Source: an uncultured Erysipelotrichaceae bacterium (lineage in GTDB: Bacteria > Bacillota_I > Bacilli_A > RFN20 > CAG-826). From it: a stretch of DNA of 46,917 nucleotides. Shown piece by piece: positions 35,443-42,765 of the stretch; the stretch's first letter is position 1, and each line of letters starts with the position of its first letter. A program made the translations under genes and the position numbers. The notes under the pieces were generated by a model. That model saw only the letters and a program-made list of their open reading frames with translations, was not told the DNA's origin and made no database searches. The stretch is taken from positions 1 to 46,917 of the forward strand of contig CADAXQ010000013.1 in the NCBI GenBank assembly GCA_902791935.1, read 5' to 3'.

Positions 35443-35614
35443 TTCGCATAAACAAGCGTTTCTATCGCATCATGGCCGGGTGACTAGCATGGCTCTCGCC
35501 ATTTTTGCCATAGAGAAGAGCAAATACTTCGTCAAATCGCATCAAAAGATAGCGAAACGTGAACAGAATAAACATCTGAACGGCCCACACAAAGCCTTTG
35601 ACTACCACAGCCAA

Positions 35615-36616
35615 CTATTTTTTCACCGCCCAATGCCCAAACCGCTTTCCGCCGACGCGGGCAATTTTCTTAGCGTTTTGTAACTCTTCCATTTTACGTT
35701 GGAGCGTACGATAAGGAATGCCTAATTGTTTCGACAAATCTGTCTGTGTAATTGAAGGTTTGTTCATAATAGCGGTTAAGATTTTTTCTTCTAAAACGCC
35801 ATCCAATACGCCAATATTTTGACGTTTTGGCGCATTGGAATTTTCTAGATATCCCACAGCCGTTGTTTCTTTTAATGTATTTTGAATAATATCCAGCATT
35901 AGCGCCACAAACGGAGCACTATCACTCTCTTTGTCCGATTGACTGAGCGCTTGATAATATTCTGCTTGCCTGCTACGAATTAGTTCTTCAATTGGCAGCC
36001 AATAAAATAGCTCGTTCCATTTTCCTAGCAATAAGCTATGCCACATCCGGCCAATACGACCGTTACCATCCGCGAATGGATGAATAAATTCGAACTCATA
36101 ATGAAAAATGGCGCTCTTAACCAACGGATGCATTTCCGATGATGGATACCAGTGGAGCAAATCTTGGATCTCACCAGGTACAAATTCGGCAGGAGGGGCC
36201 ATATGAACGACCATATCGCCTTTTACCACGCCGACGCCACCGGAACGGAACTTCCCGTTTTCGCGGATCAATCCTTCCATCATAATCCGATGTGCCTTCA
36301 ATAAATCATCCATTGAGTACGGATTAAGAGAAAGCATCAAATCATAGGCTTGATAGGCATTTTTCACTTCACGAATCTCATTAGGGTTACCTAAAATTCG
36401 CTGACCATTCACAATCGCTGTTACTTGTTCTAAAGAAAGAGAGTTGTTTTCAATTGCTAAAGAAGACTGAATCGTTCGGATTCGGTTTTCTTTTCTCAAA
36501 CGGGGATTTAAAGCACCATGTGATAAGACTTTAATCTTTCCAATTTCCTCGCTGATTGCAGCCACTTGATTAAGAATGCGTTCCGTCAAGTGGAACGGCG
36601 GTTGATATCGATCCAT
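35615..36616 (-). CDS. fic: Fic family protein (AMPylase) with winged-helix tail
   Basis: 333 residues. The Fic core motif HPFADGNGRIGR is at 179-190, with the catalytic His and the phosphate-binding loop intact. An inhibitory helix of the class II type (SSLAIENN, 51-58) lies N-terminal, so the enzyme is probably auto-inhibited. A DUF4172-like N-terminus and a C-terminal winged helix (ITQTDLSKQLGIPYRTLQRKM) complete it. Fic enzymes transfer AMP from ATP to target proteins. The gene lies between an intact dehydrogenase gene and a duplicated piece of that gene. AAAAGGA lies about 12 bases upstream of the start. Confidence 0.92.
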   Translation of the reverse strand: MDRYQPPFHLTERILNQVAAISEEIGKIKVLSHGALNPRLRKENRIRTIQSSLAIENNSLSLEQVTAIVNGQRILGNPNEIREVKNAYQAYDLMLSLNPYSMDDLLKAHRIMMEGLIRENGKFRSGGVGVVKGDMVVHMAPPAEFVPGEIQDLLHWYPSSEMHPLVKSAIFHYEFEFIHPFADGNGRIGRMWHSLLLGKWNELFYWLPIEELIRSRQAEYYQALSQSDKESDSAPFVALMLDIIQNTLKETTAVGYLENSNAPKRQNIGVLDGVLEEKILTAIMNKPSITQTDLSKQLGIPYRTLQRKMEELQNAKKIARVGGKRFGHWAVKK

Positions 36617-36713
36617 TTTATGATTCTGTCCTTTTCTATCTATGGCCTTCTATTAGAGAAAATCCATCCATATTTTTACACTTTTATTAAAATTGGCTCA
36701 ACAATTTGTTAAA

Positions 36714-36880
36714 GACTACCCCGAAACGATCGCGGCCTTCATGGTGAAGCACATCAACAAGAAGAACGGGGGCAAAGTTCACTTGGTTAACCAACCGTCG
36801 TGCCTTCTTCCGTTTCATGAAGGCGCCGTTCAGTAAGAGAGATTTCTTTAAAGACGATAGGAAAGCCGCGAAATAATTCG
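36714..36880 (+). pseudogene. Degraded duplicate of the dehydrogenase gene 3' end
   Basis: Matches 35275-35446 closely, including a stretch of about 85 identical bases around 36770-36855 and the same stop. A short deletion near 36768 shifts the frame. No 5' part remains. It indicates that fic was inserted into, or bracketed by, a partial tandem duplication. Confidence 0.9.
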
Positions 36881-36964
36881 TATTAAGAAAAGGGCCTTAA
36901 TAAACACATGTCTTCGCCTACAAGAAGACGTTTCATTTAAAAGTAGACGATAAAGGACGGGGTT

Positions 36965-37249
36965 ATGTCTAAAGTACGCACCACTATTAAACTCGATGCC
37001 AAATTATTAAAAGACAGCAAACCATTATTCGAAGATCTTGGTATGGATCTCTCTACTGCTGTAGCGATTTTTCTAAAACAGTCGTTACGTGTGCAAGGGA
37101 TTCCTTTTCCTATTGCAAAAGAGATTCCTAATGTAGAAACGATCGCGGCCATGAACGAATATTCCCAAATGAAGGACCATCCCGAAAAATATAAGCGCTA
37201 CGCTTCTTTTCGTGGTGTAATGAGCGGAAATATTGCAAAACAAGAATGA
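36965..37249 (+). CDS. RelB/DinJ-family antitoxin, orphan
   Basis: 94 residues with the ribbon-helix-helix start SKVRTTIKLDAKLLKDSKPLFEDLGMDLSTAVAIFL and the IPFPI segment typical of DinJ antitoxins. Such proteins repress their own operon and neutralise a YafQ/RelE or PIN toxin. No toxin follows: the next 260 bases hold only short frames and repeats. AAAGGA lies 8-9 bases upstream. It may act in trans or be a leftover of a rearrangement, since broken sequence lies on both sides. Confidence 0.88.
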   Translation: MSKVRTTIKLDAKLLKDSKPLFEDLGMDLSTAVAIFLKQSLRVQGIPFPIAKEIPNVETIAAMNEYSQMKDHPEKYKRYASFRGVMSGNIAKQE

Positions 37250-37250
37250 C

Positions 37251-37279
37251 TAGTCACTAATTTAGCCAGTCAGTGACTA
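37251..37279. repeat. 29-bp inverted repeat after the RelB/DinJ gene
   Basis: 8-bp arms TAGTCACT/AGTGACTA around 13 bases, 1 base past the stop. A T-run appears only 14 bases later, so it is at best a poor terminator. A 41-codon frame of no recognisable family starts at 37290. Confidence 0.55.
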
Positions 37280-37426
37280 AGACGCCTTTCTATGTTTTTT
37301 GACTACAGCTATTCGGCTTATCAGAGATGGTCGTTTTTGACCGTTCCTTTTTCTAAAGCGGGCTCAATCAACTTGTTGGAAAGCTGCAGGCCATTTCAAA
37401 CTTCGTTATCGCCCAGGTAGGTAGTT

Positions 37427-37458
37427 TTTCGTCCAATTTTCTGTATTTTTGGATGAAA
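37427..37458. repeat. 32-bp orphan inverted-repeat element
   Basis: Arms TTTCGTCCAA and TTGGATGAAA (9 of 10 paired) around 12 bases. An AAAAGGA ribosome site and an ATG at 37476 follow on the plus strand, the same layout as before AAA-DUF4143 genes. Confidence 0.65.
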
Positions 37459-37475
37459 CAAAAAGGATCGAGTTA

Positions 37476-37556
37476 ATGATTGCCCGTTTGGAATTTGACC
37501 CAACCAATGCGATATTAGATATATTCCAGCGGCAGGCAAACCAAATTATCTCTTAA
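37476..37556 (+). pseudogene. 26-codon remnant, possibly the start of an AAA-DUF4143 gene
   Basis: Reads MIARLEFDPTNAILDIFQRQ and ends six codons later. It has a good AAAAGGA ribosome site and an upstream inverted-repeat element. It runs antisense into the 3' end of copy C. Only the MIAR start recalls the family, so assignment is tentative. Confidence 0.35.
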
Positions 37557-38789
37557 ATATAGTTTCTCTGGATAGGTGCACAAAATAACGCCGGTTGCCC
37601 TATGTTTATCGACGTCTTTGTCCAAAACATCGAATGTGCTGGCCATAGAAGCCGTTGGCGATTCTGTTTCTTTAATCTCGATAGGATAAAGATTGTTACC
37701 GTCTTGGATAATGAAATCAATTTCCCCTTCTTCCTCTTCTTCTACGACTCCGCCATCGGTTTTAATCCGTTTTTTCTTTTTGTCTTTGCCTCTGTAGTAA
37801 AAAATCGAAAAATCGTATTTCTCGCCTGCGTTCGAAAAACTCTTAATCAGTTCATTGATAACGAAAGTCTCGAACAAATTACCAGCCATGTATCCGTTTT
37901 GTGCTGTTTCTTTGGTGAGCCAACGCGTTAGATAACAAGCTAAGCCAGTGTCTCTAAAATAGATTTTCGGCGCTTTAATCGCGCGGTTTAAATGTGAATT
38001 GCAGTAAGGTTGCAGCAAATAAATGATATTGCTTCGCGTAAGAATGCTGATCCATGCGCTGATGGTTTTTTCGTCCACTCCCACCTCACTCGCAATATTG
38101 GAGTACACAAGAACATTTCCAGTTCTTGCTGCCACACAGGTCATAAACTTCGTAAACGTCAAAAGATTATTTGTGCTAATTAAATCGGCGACGTCTCTCT
38201 CTAAATAGGTGTTGATATAAGAAGCATAGAAATCTTCCCATTCCTTATCCTTATTTTCATAAAGTTCTGGGTATTGTCCGCGATGAATAATTTCCCAGAC
38301 ATCGCCATATTTTTTCAGACATTTCTCCCTCTCACGAAGATAGGCATCGGTGGGAATAAAATGCTGATTGAAAGGAACATCATAGATTTCTCTAAGAGAT
38401 AGGCCAGAAAGTTCATTGGTACTGACCCTTCCCGCTAAAGACTCTTCTCCTTGATGAAGTTTTAATTTTTGACTTCCTGAAAGGATATAGGAGCCATACC
38501 CAAGGTGATCAGCTTCTATCTTGTCTTTGATGGCTTCAAATATCGTTGGCACCTTTTGTGCTTCATCGATAAATAGAGGGGTGCCTTGTTTCGTTAAAAA
38601 GCCGGCCTCATCCGCTTCAGCAGTAGCACGCAAAAGTTTGTTGTCGAAATTAATCTTTTTTACGTCATGGAACAAATAGTTGCAAAGCGTTGACTTTCCA
38701 ACTTGTCTGGCGCCGCTTAATGAGATGGCAATGTTATTTTTAAATCTTCTTTCTAAAACCGGAAGCAGATGTCTTTTAATGGAATACAT
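37515..38789 (-). CDS. AAA ATPase with DUF4143 C-terminus (copy C, AAA_14 type)
   Basis: 424 residues. Walker A GARQVGKS (26-33), Walker B PLFIDEAQ (71-78), sensor LSGSQ (103-107), winged helix about 225-262. The C-terminal nuclease-like core has E356-I-D358 and E371-I-K373, a full PD-(D/E)XK pattern unlike copies A, B and D. An acidic insert (EEEEEGE) precedes it. It belongs to the common bacterial AAA_14-DUF4143 group. A GAGGAGGAG site precedes the ATG, and a 48-bp inverted-repeat element ends 15 bases upstream. Confidence 0.9.
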   Translation of the reverse strand: MYSIKRHLLPVLERRFKNNIAISLSGARQVGKSTLCNYLFHDVKKINFDNKLLRATAEADEAGFLTKQGTPLFIDEAQKVPTIFEAIKDKIEADHLGYGSYILSGSQKLKLHQGEESLAGRVSTNELSGLSLREIYDVPFNQHFIPTDAYLREREKCLKKYGDVWEIIHRGQYPELYENKDKEWEDFYASYINTYLERDVADLISTNNLLTFTKFMTCVAARTGNVLVYSNIASEVGVDEKTISAWISILTRSNIIYLLQPYCNSHLNRAIKAPKIYFRDTGLACYLTRWLTKETAQNGYMAGNLFETFVINELIKSFSNAGEKYDFSIFYYRGKDKKKKRIKTDGGVVEEEEEGEIDFIIQDGNNLYPIEIKETESPTASMASTFDVLDKDVDKHRATGVILCTYPEKLYLRDNLVCLPLEYI

Positions 38790-38804
38790 GGAGTGCTCCT
38801 CCTC

Positions 38805-38852
38805 GACAACATAATATCATCAAAAGTCATTAATCTAAAGAAAAATGTTGTC
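38805..38852. repeat. 48-bp inverted-repeat element before ATPase copy C
   Basis: Perfect 8-bp arms GACAACAT/ATGTTGTC around 32 bases, 15 bases upstream of the copy C start codon. Position matches the elements of copies A, B and D. Confidence 0.7.
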
Positions 38853-38855
38853 TTT

Positions 38856-38874
38856 TCCGGAATCAGATTCCGGA
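38856..38874. promoter_or_regulatory. Perfect 19-bp palindrome near copy C
   Basis: TCCGGAATC-A-GATTCCGGA, starting 3 bases beyond the copy C element. With only one central base and no T-run it is a protein-binding site candidate rather than a terminator. Confidence 0.6.
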
Positions 38875-38928
38875 TTAGCCATAATTTATAGAGCATTTAT
38901 GCCTTTGCTGTCCGTTTAAATTACGCAT

Positions 38929-39558
38929 TTAAGCGAACTCATACTTTGTTTTGAGATCATTCAACGTGTGAAAGGGAATTAGGCTTTCCATTTGTAATCT
39001 ACCAACGACAATCCCGGGCGCTATTCCTTGTTTGCTAGCAAATAACAATACGCTTTCTCGCGAATAATTACCATCTTCTTTAAATCGTAGAAAATCATCT
39101 TTGTGTATTAAAGCATCTTCCGCCCATTGATTTGCGGCTCTTTCGTCTTCTTCCGAAATGCCACCAGCCTTTCCAACATGCCCCAGTACTACATGAGCAA
39201 TTTCATGAAAAAGGCTGAACCAGAATTTATCGGCGTCTCTTCCTCTTGTGGTAATGCCAATTACGATTTTCTTGCCATCCATAAAGGTGGCGCCTTGTAA
39301 AAAAAGAACCACTAAGATGAGGGAGCAAGACCAATGCGATTCCGCAATTGGCCAAATGCTTCTTGAGTGACGGGCAAAATGCATCCGGATCCAAAACAGT
39401 CATTTTTCTGATTTCAGGGACGAGGGAGGCCAAGCGTTTTAAGTTCACTGATTCAACCGTTACATCCCGCGCTTCTATCCGTGCTTCCTGAGTCCACGCC
39501 ATCAAAATTGGTAGAAAATAATCACGACCGAAGCTTTCTGAATCGCGTTAATTAGCCT
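38929..39558 (-). pseudogene. ImmA/IrrE metallopeptidase domain protein, truncated and frameshifted
   Basis: Two minus-strand frames join into one family. The upstream part (to about 39305) reads SFGRDYFLPNLMAWTQEARIEARD, then CGIALVLLPHLSGSFF. The downstream part reads LQGATFMDGKKIVIGITTRG, then FWFSLFHEIAHVVLGH with the zinc motif HExxH. The switch falls in a run of seven T (plus strand A7, 39299-39305); six T would restore the frame. In the upstream direction the frame meets a stop at about 39559, so the N-terminal helix-turn-helix expected for HigA/ImmA-type regulators is missing. The broken end lies 24 bases from a copy of the copy D element. Confidence 0.8.
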
Positions 39559-39582
39559 TTATGTCGCTGGACGAAGAATCTC

Positions 39583-39621
39583 TATTACCATTCCCTCAAA
39601 ATTTTTTAATTTTTGGTAATA
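39583..39621. repeat. 39-bp inverted-repeat element D-down
   Basis: Arms TATTACC/GGTAATA around 25 AT-rich bases. 31 of 39 positions match D-up in the same orientation. The pair brackets copy D. Confidence 0.85.
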
Positions 39622-39766
39622 GGTCATGATTTATGCCGGCAAAAAACGCCAATTTAAAATAGATCTAACACCTTTATCGAAGCGGCACTTCAAAATAGGT
39701 TTTTACCTCCTACACCCATTAATAGGCACACTCTGATAGCAATGGACATTTTTTACCAAATAAAAA

Positions 39767-40960
39767 TTACGACCTAAGCCACCGAGAAATGTCGACAATC
39801 TCAATCCCCTCATATTGATAGTTTTCATGTCTCGTTCTCGCGATAATCATCTTCGGATAGGCATCCCGGATAGCCAATAACGGCGTATACTCCCGTTCAA
39901 ATGTCTTGGGATCAGAAATGTTGTCGCTGACTTGAATGTAGATTAGCTTGTCTCTTTTCTTCGCGACAAAATCGATTTCTTTTTGATAAAGTTTGCCAAC
40001 ATACACCTCGTAGCCGCGGCGCTTTAATTCCAAATAAACGATGTTTTCATAGACTCTGCCGAAATCCATGTTCCTGGTTCCATTGACGGCATAACGGAAA
40101 GAAGGGTCGCAAAGATAATATTTATTGTTACTTGCGAGGTATTTCTTCCCCTTTAAATCGTAACGTTTTGCTTCATAGAATAAGAAGGCGTTTTGCAAGT
40201 ATTCTATGTAATTGGATACCGTCTTTCTCGTGATTTCACTTTGATTACGGTTGAGCGCTTGGCTGATGTTGCCAGGAGAAAGCAAATTTCCGATGTTGTC
40301 CATCATAAACTCAGCAATGTTGTTAAATTCGGACTTATTCCGAATATGATATTTTTCAACCAAATCACGAATCACAATCGTAGAATATACTTCTCGGATA
40401 TAATCGTATTTTTTGTCTTCTGATGCATAAGCATAAGATCCAGGCATTCCGCCTGTCTTTGCATAGGTATCAAACGCGTCGTCATAATTGTCATGGATCC
40501 CGTAATAGGCAAGATATTCTTGAAATGAGAAGGGGTATATTTGAATTTCCATGACTCGACCAGTAAATAATGTGGCTAAATCCGAGCTTAAAAGGAACGC
40601 GTTCGATCCTGTGATATAAATGTCATAGATGCCTTTGGCGTAGATGCTGTTGATAGCAAATTCAAACTTAGGGCATAGCTGCACTTCATCAATAAGAAGG
40701 ACATTCGTCATACCTTTTTTGTAGTTGTCCAAGATGTATTGATGCAATGCATGATATTCCAGCAAGTGATCAAATTCCAACTCTTGCAGGTTGATCATAA
40801 CAATGTTGATCTTTTCGTCTTTCTTCTTTAAGTAGTCAATGAACTCTTGCAGCAACACCGACTTCCCGCTTCTCCAAATGCCCGTGATAACTTTGATGTC
40901 CGGTGTACCGTAAGATTCCATTAATTGGTCAAGATATCGTTGCCTTGATATTAGTTGCAT
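39767..40960 (-). CDS. AAA ATPase with DUF4143 C-terminus (copy D)
   Basis: 397 residues from the ATG at 40960, which has AAGGAG 5 bases upstream; the longer frame only translates the upstream repeat. Walker A GIWRSGKS (27-34, with Trp replacing the usual Arg), Walker B VLLIDEVQ (87-94), sensor TGSN (117-120), winged helix about 230-262, and a nuclease-like core with E328-I-D330 and YIQVS (Q343 instead of Glu). Nearly identical 39-bp direct repeats lie 12 bases before the start and 146 bases after the stop, so this gene looks like a cassette. Confidence 0.88.
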   Translation of the reverse strand: MQLISRQRYLDQLMESYGTPDIKVITGIWRSGKSVLLQEFIDYLKKKDEKINIVMINLQELEFDHLLEYHALHQYILDNYKKGMTNVLLIDEVQLCPKFEFAINSIYAKGIYDIYITGSNAFLLSSDLATLFTGRVMEIQIYPFSFQEYLAYYGIHDNYDDAFDTYAKTGGMPGSYAYASEDKKYDYIREVYSTIVIRDLVEKYHIRNKSEFNNIAEFMMDNIGNLLSPGNISQALNRNQSEITRKTVSNYIEYLQNAFLFYEAKRYDLKGKKYLASNNKYYLCDPSFRYAVNGTRNMDFGRVYENIVYLELKRRGYEVYVGKLYQKEIDFVAKKRDKLIYIQVSDNISDPKTFEREYTPLLAIRDAYPKMIIARTRHENYQYEGIEIVDISRWLRS

Positions 40961-40972
40961 GCTGACTCCTTC

Positions 40973-41011
40973 TATTACCACTTTTTTAAAAAATTTTAAT
41001 TTTCGGTAATA
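40973..41011. repeat. 39-bp inverted-repeat element D-up before ATPase copy D
   Basis: Arms TATTACC/GGTAATA, 25-base AT-rich centre, 12 bases before the copy D start. Direct repeat of 39583-39621 (8 mismatches in 39). Confidence 0.85.
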
Positions 41012-41163
41012 AATGATTTTTTGATAGAGCGACGTCACCAAATAGGTTGTTTTTCATTCGGCTACTTAGTAGACACATTACCATGGCTAATGCATGTGCT
41101 ACTTGAAAGATTGGGAGCGGACGCAGAAACAAAATAAAAGAAATAGGAGAACTCCATGTTTAT

Positions 41164-41190
41164 GTATATGTTTTTACCGTTTTCATATAC
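41164..41190. repeat. 27-bp inverted repeat beyond the 3' end of ATPase copy E
   Basis: Arms GTATATG/CATATAC around 13 bases, 36 bases past the copy E stop. AT-rich and short, so it may be chance, but the position recalls B-down and D-down. Confidence 0.4.
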
Positions 41191-41225
41191 TGCAATATAT
41201 GATTTCTTGCGTCCATGCAGCTGTC

Positions 41226-42518
41226 TCAGTTTTTTAAACAGCTAATCGGAATAATATAAATGCCTTCTTTGCTTAAATACCCGTACTGTCCATCGGTAAT
41301 GATGGCCCTCACCGTCGGAAGCTCCATGGTGTTCGTCGGATTGGCATCGTTATAGGCGCGAATCAGCGCCATCATTTTTTCTAAATTCTTGATCCCTTCA
41401 GAAATTTGTTCATCACTACTTTTCACTTCGAACAAACCATATCTACCATCTGGCAAATGGATCACGAAATCGCATTCTAGTCCCAAACGGTCTCGATAAT
41501 ATGAAATTTCTCCGTCTATGGTTTTTGAATATACTTCTAAGTCTCTTCCCACCAAACACTCAAAAAAGAAGCCTCTTGTTCTTTTGTCTTTGGATAAACC
41601 CTCCGAATTGATACCTAATGCCGCACATGCCAAAGAAGGATCGAAGAATTCTTTTTTCGGCAGCGATCGAATCGAGGTCTTGCTTCTAAGATTCGGACAC
41701 CATGCAGGTATTTCCTTAATGACAAACAATCTTGTTAAAGCATTGTAATAATCATAAAAAGTACTATCTGAAAGCGGATGACCGGATTTATTTACGTCTT
41801 CAATAATGGTTTTGTTGTCCACGTTTTGAGATAAGGTTCTCGCCAAAGATCTTAATAGAACTCTTGTTGTTATAGGGCTTAATTCCTTCCCGCTCGCTTC
41901 TTGAATATCGGTTTCACAAATGCTGTTTAACGCTTGCCTTCCGTAAGAAAGTAAATTATGTGGCGGATTTACCACCCCTTCTGGCCAGCCTCCCTTCACC
42001 ATTAAATTGTTGATCGTCTCTTTTTGATCGGGTAAATGTACGCTAATAGGTTGCATCGGGTTATCAAAAAGTTCTTTCAAAGAGATTTGCCCGGTAGAGT
42101 CGCCACTCTCGAAAAGGGTCATTGTGGTCATGTCAATTTTGACGATGCGCATGGAACCGGTGTGGTTCGTCGTCCCCGCTTTAGGAGAAAAAGAACCGGT
42201 TAAGATAAATTGATTTTTAAGGTGCGTTTCGTCGGCATAGTTTTTTACTTCGTCCCATATAGCAGGATAGAGTTGCCATTCATCAATCAGCCTTGGCTTA
42301 GCACCTTCAAGAAAAAGTCTGGGGTTTGCGTAGTACATGCTATCAAAGTCGTCCCTTTGACTTTTTGTGTTAAGCTTTATTTCACTATTGGCAAAATGCT
42401 CTGCAGTATATGTTTTGCCGCACCATTTCGGTCCACGAATATGAACGGCTGTAAAATCAGCCAAATAGTCGCCGATTATTTTATCGATAATTCTAGGTAT
42501 ATACTGCATTTTATCCAT
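41226..42518 (-). CDS. AAA ATPase with DUF4143 C-terminus (copy E)
   Basis: 430 residues from the ATG at 42518, chosen for the GGAG 8 bases upstream; the longer frame reads through the tandem repeats. Walker A GPKWCGKT (29-36), Walker B RLIDEWQ (76-82), sensor LTGSFSP near 106-112, a middle winged helix and a C-terminal core with E348-C-D350 and E364-V-K366, a complete PD-(D/E)XK pattern. The GPKWCGKT P-loop marks a distinct DUF4143 subgroup. Seven 23-bp repeats lie directly upstream instead of a palindromic element. Confidence 0.9.
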   Translation of the reverse strand: MDKMQYIPRIIDKIIGDYLADFTAVHIRGPKWCGKTYTAEHFANSEIKLNTKSQRDDFDSMYYANPRLFLEGAKPRLIDEWQLYPAIWDEVKNYADETHLKNQFILTGSFSPKAGTTNHTGSMRIVKIDMTTMTLFESGDSTGQISLKELFDNPMQPISVHLPDQKETINNLMVKGGWPEGVVNPPHNLLSYGRQALNSICETDIQEASGKELSPITTRVLLRSLARTLSQNVDNKTIIEDVNKSGHPLSDSTFYDYYNALTRLFVIKEIPAWCPNLRSKTSIRSLPKKEFFDPSLACAALGINSEGLSKDKRTRGFFFECLVGRDLEVYSKTIDGEISYYRDRLGLECDFVIHLPDGRYGLFEVKSSDEQISEGIKNLEKMMALIRAYNDANPTNTMELPTVRAIITDGQYGYLSKEGIYIIPISCLKN

Positions 42519-42553
42519 TTTCGTTACTCCGTTGATATTATGACATAAACATA

Positions 42554-42704
42554 GTGATTTGCAATATTTTGTCGGAGTGATTTGCAATATTTTGTCGGAG
42601 TGATTTGCAATGTTTCGTCGGAGTGATTTGCAATATTTTGCCGGAGTGATTTGCAATATTTTGCCGGAGTGATTTGCAATGTTTCGTCGGAGTGATTTGT
42701 AATC
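42554..42704 (-). repeat. Array of seven 23-bp tandem repeats before ATPase copy E
   Basis: Units start at 42554, 42577, 42600, 42623, 42646, 42669 and 42692 (last one partial). The shared core is GTGATTTGCAAT followed by a variable ATTTTGTC, GTTTCGTC or ATTTTGCC. The variant order is 1-1-2-3-3-2, suggesting duplication of a three-unit block. There are no spacers of a CRISPR kind. Likely an operator or recognition array. Confidence 0.9.
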
Positions 42705-42735
42705 AAAAAAACAGGACTTCAGAACGGAATCCTGC
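42704..42735 (-). terminator. Terminator after the Dps gene
   Basis: Minus-strand stem with CAGGA/TCCTG base and a short inner TTC/GAA pairing, followed by seven T. It lies 31 bases past the Dps stop at 42766. Confidence 0.65.
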
Positions 42736-42765
42736 TTTTCTGTTAGAAGCGATTTTTACTTCTCT

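Noticed and set aside
35480..35683. Small plus-strand gene after the dehydrogenase
   Set aside because: It overlaps the fic 3' end, has no convincing ribosome site and shows no known family.
40961..41041. N-terminal extension of ATPase copy D
   Set aside because: It translates the inverted-repeat element. The ATG at 40960 has AAGGAG and begins the family pattern.
41156..41260. Short plus-strand frame with a good AGGAG site (MFMYMFLPFSYTAIYD...)
   Set aside because: About 34 codons, running antisense into copy E, with no recognisable family. It cannot be told from chance.
42519..42656. N-terminal extension of ATPase copy E through the repeats
   Set aside because: It only translates the tandem repeats. 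A proper GGAG site lies before the ATG at 42518.
42554..42704. CRISPR array
   Set aside because: The units are contiguous 23-bp tandem repeats with no unique spacers, and no cas genes are present.
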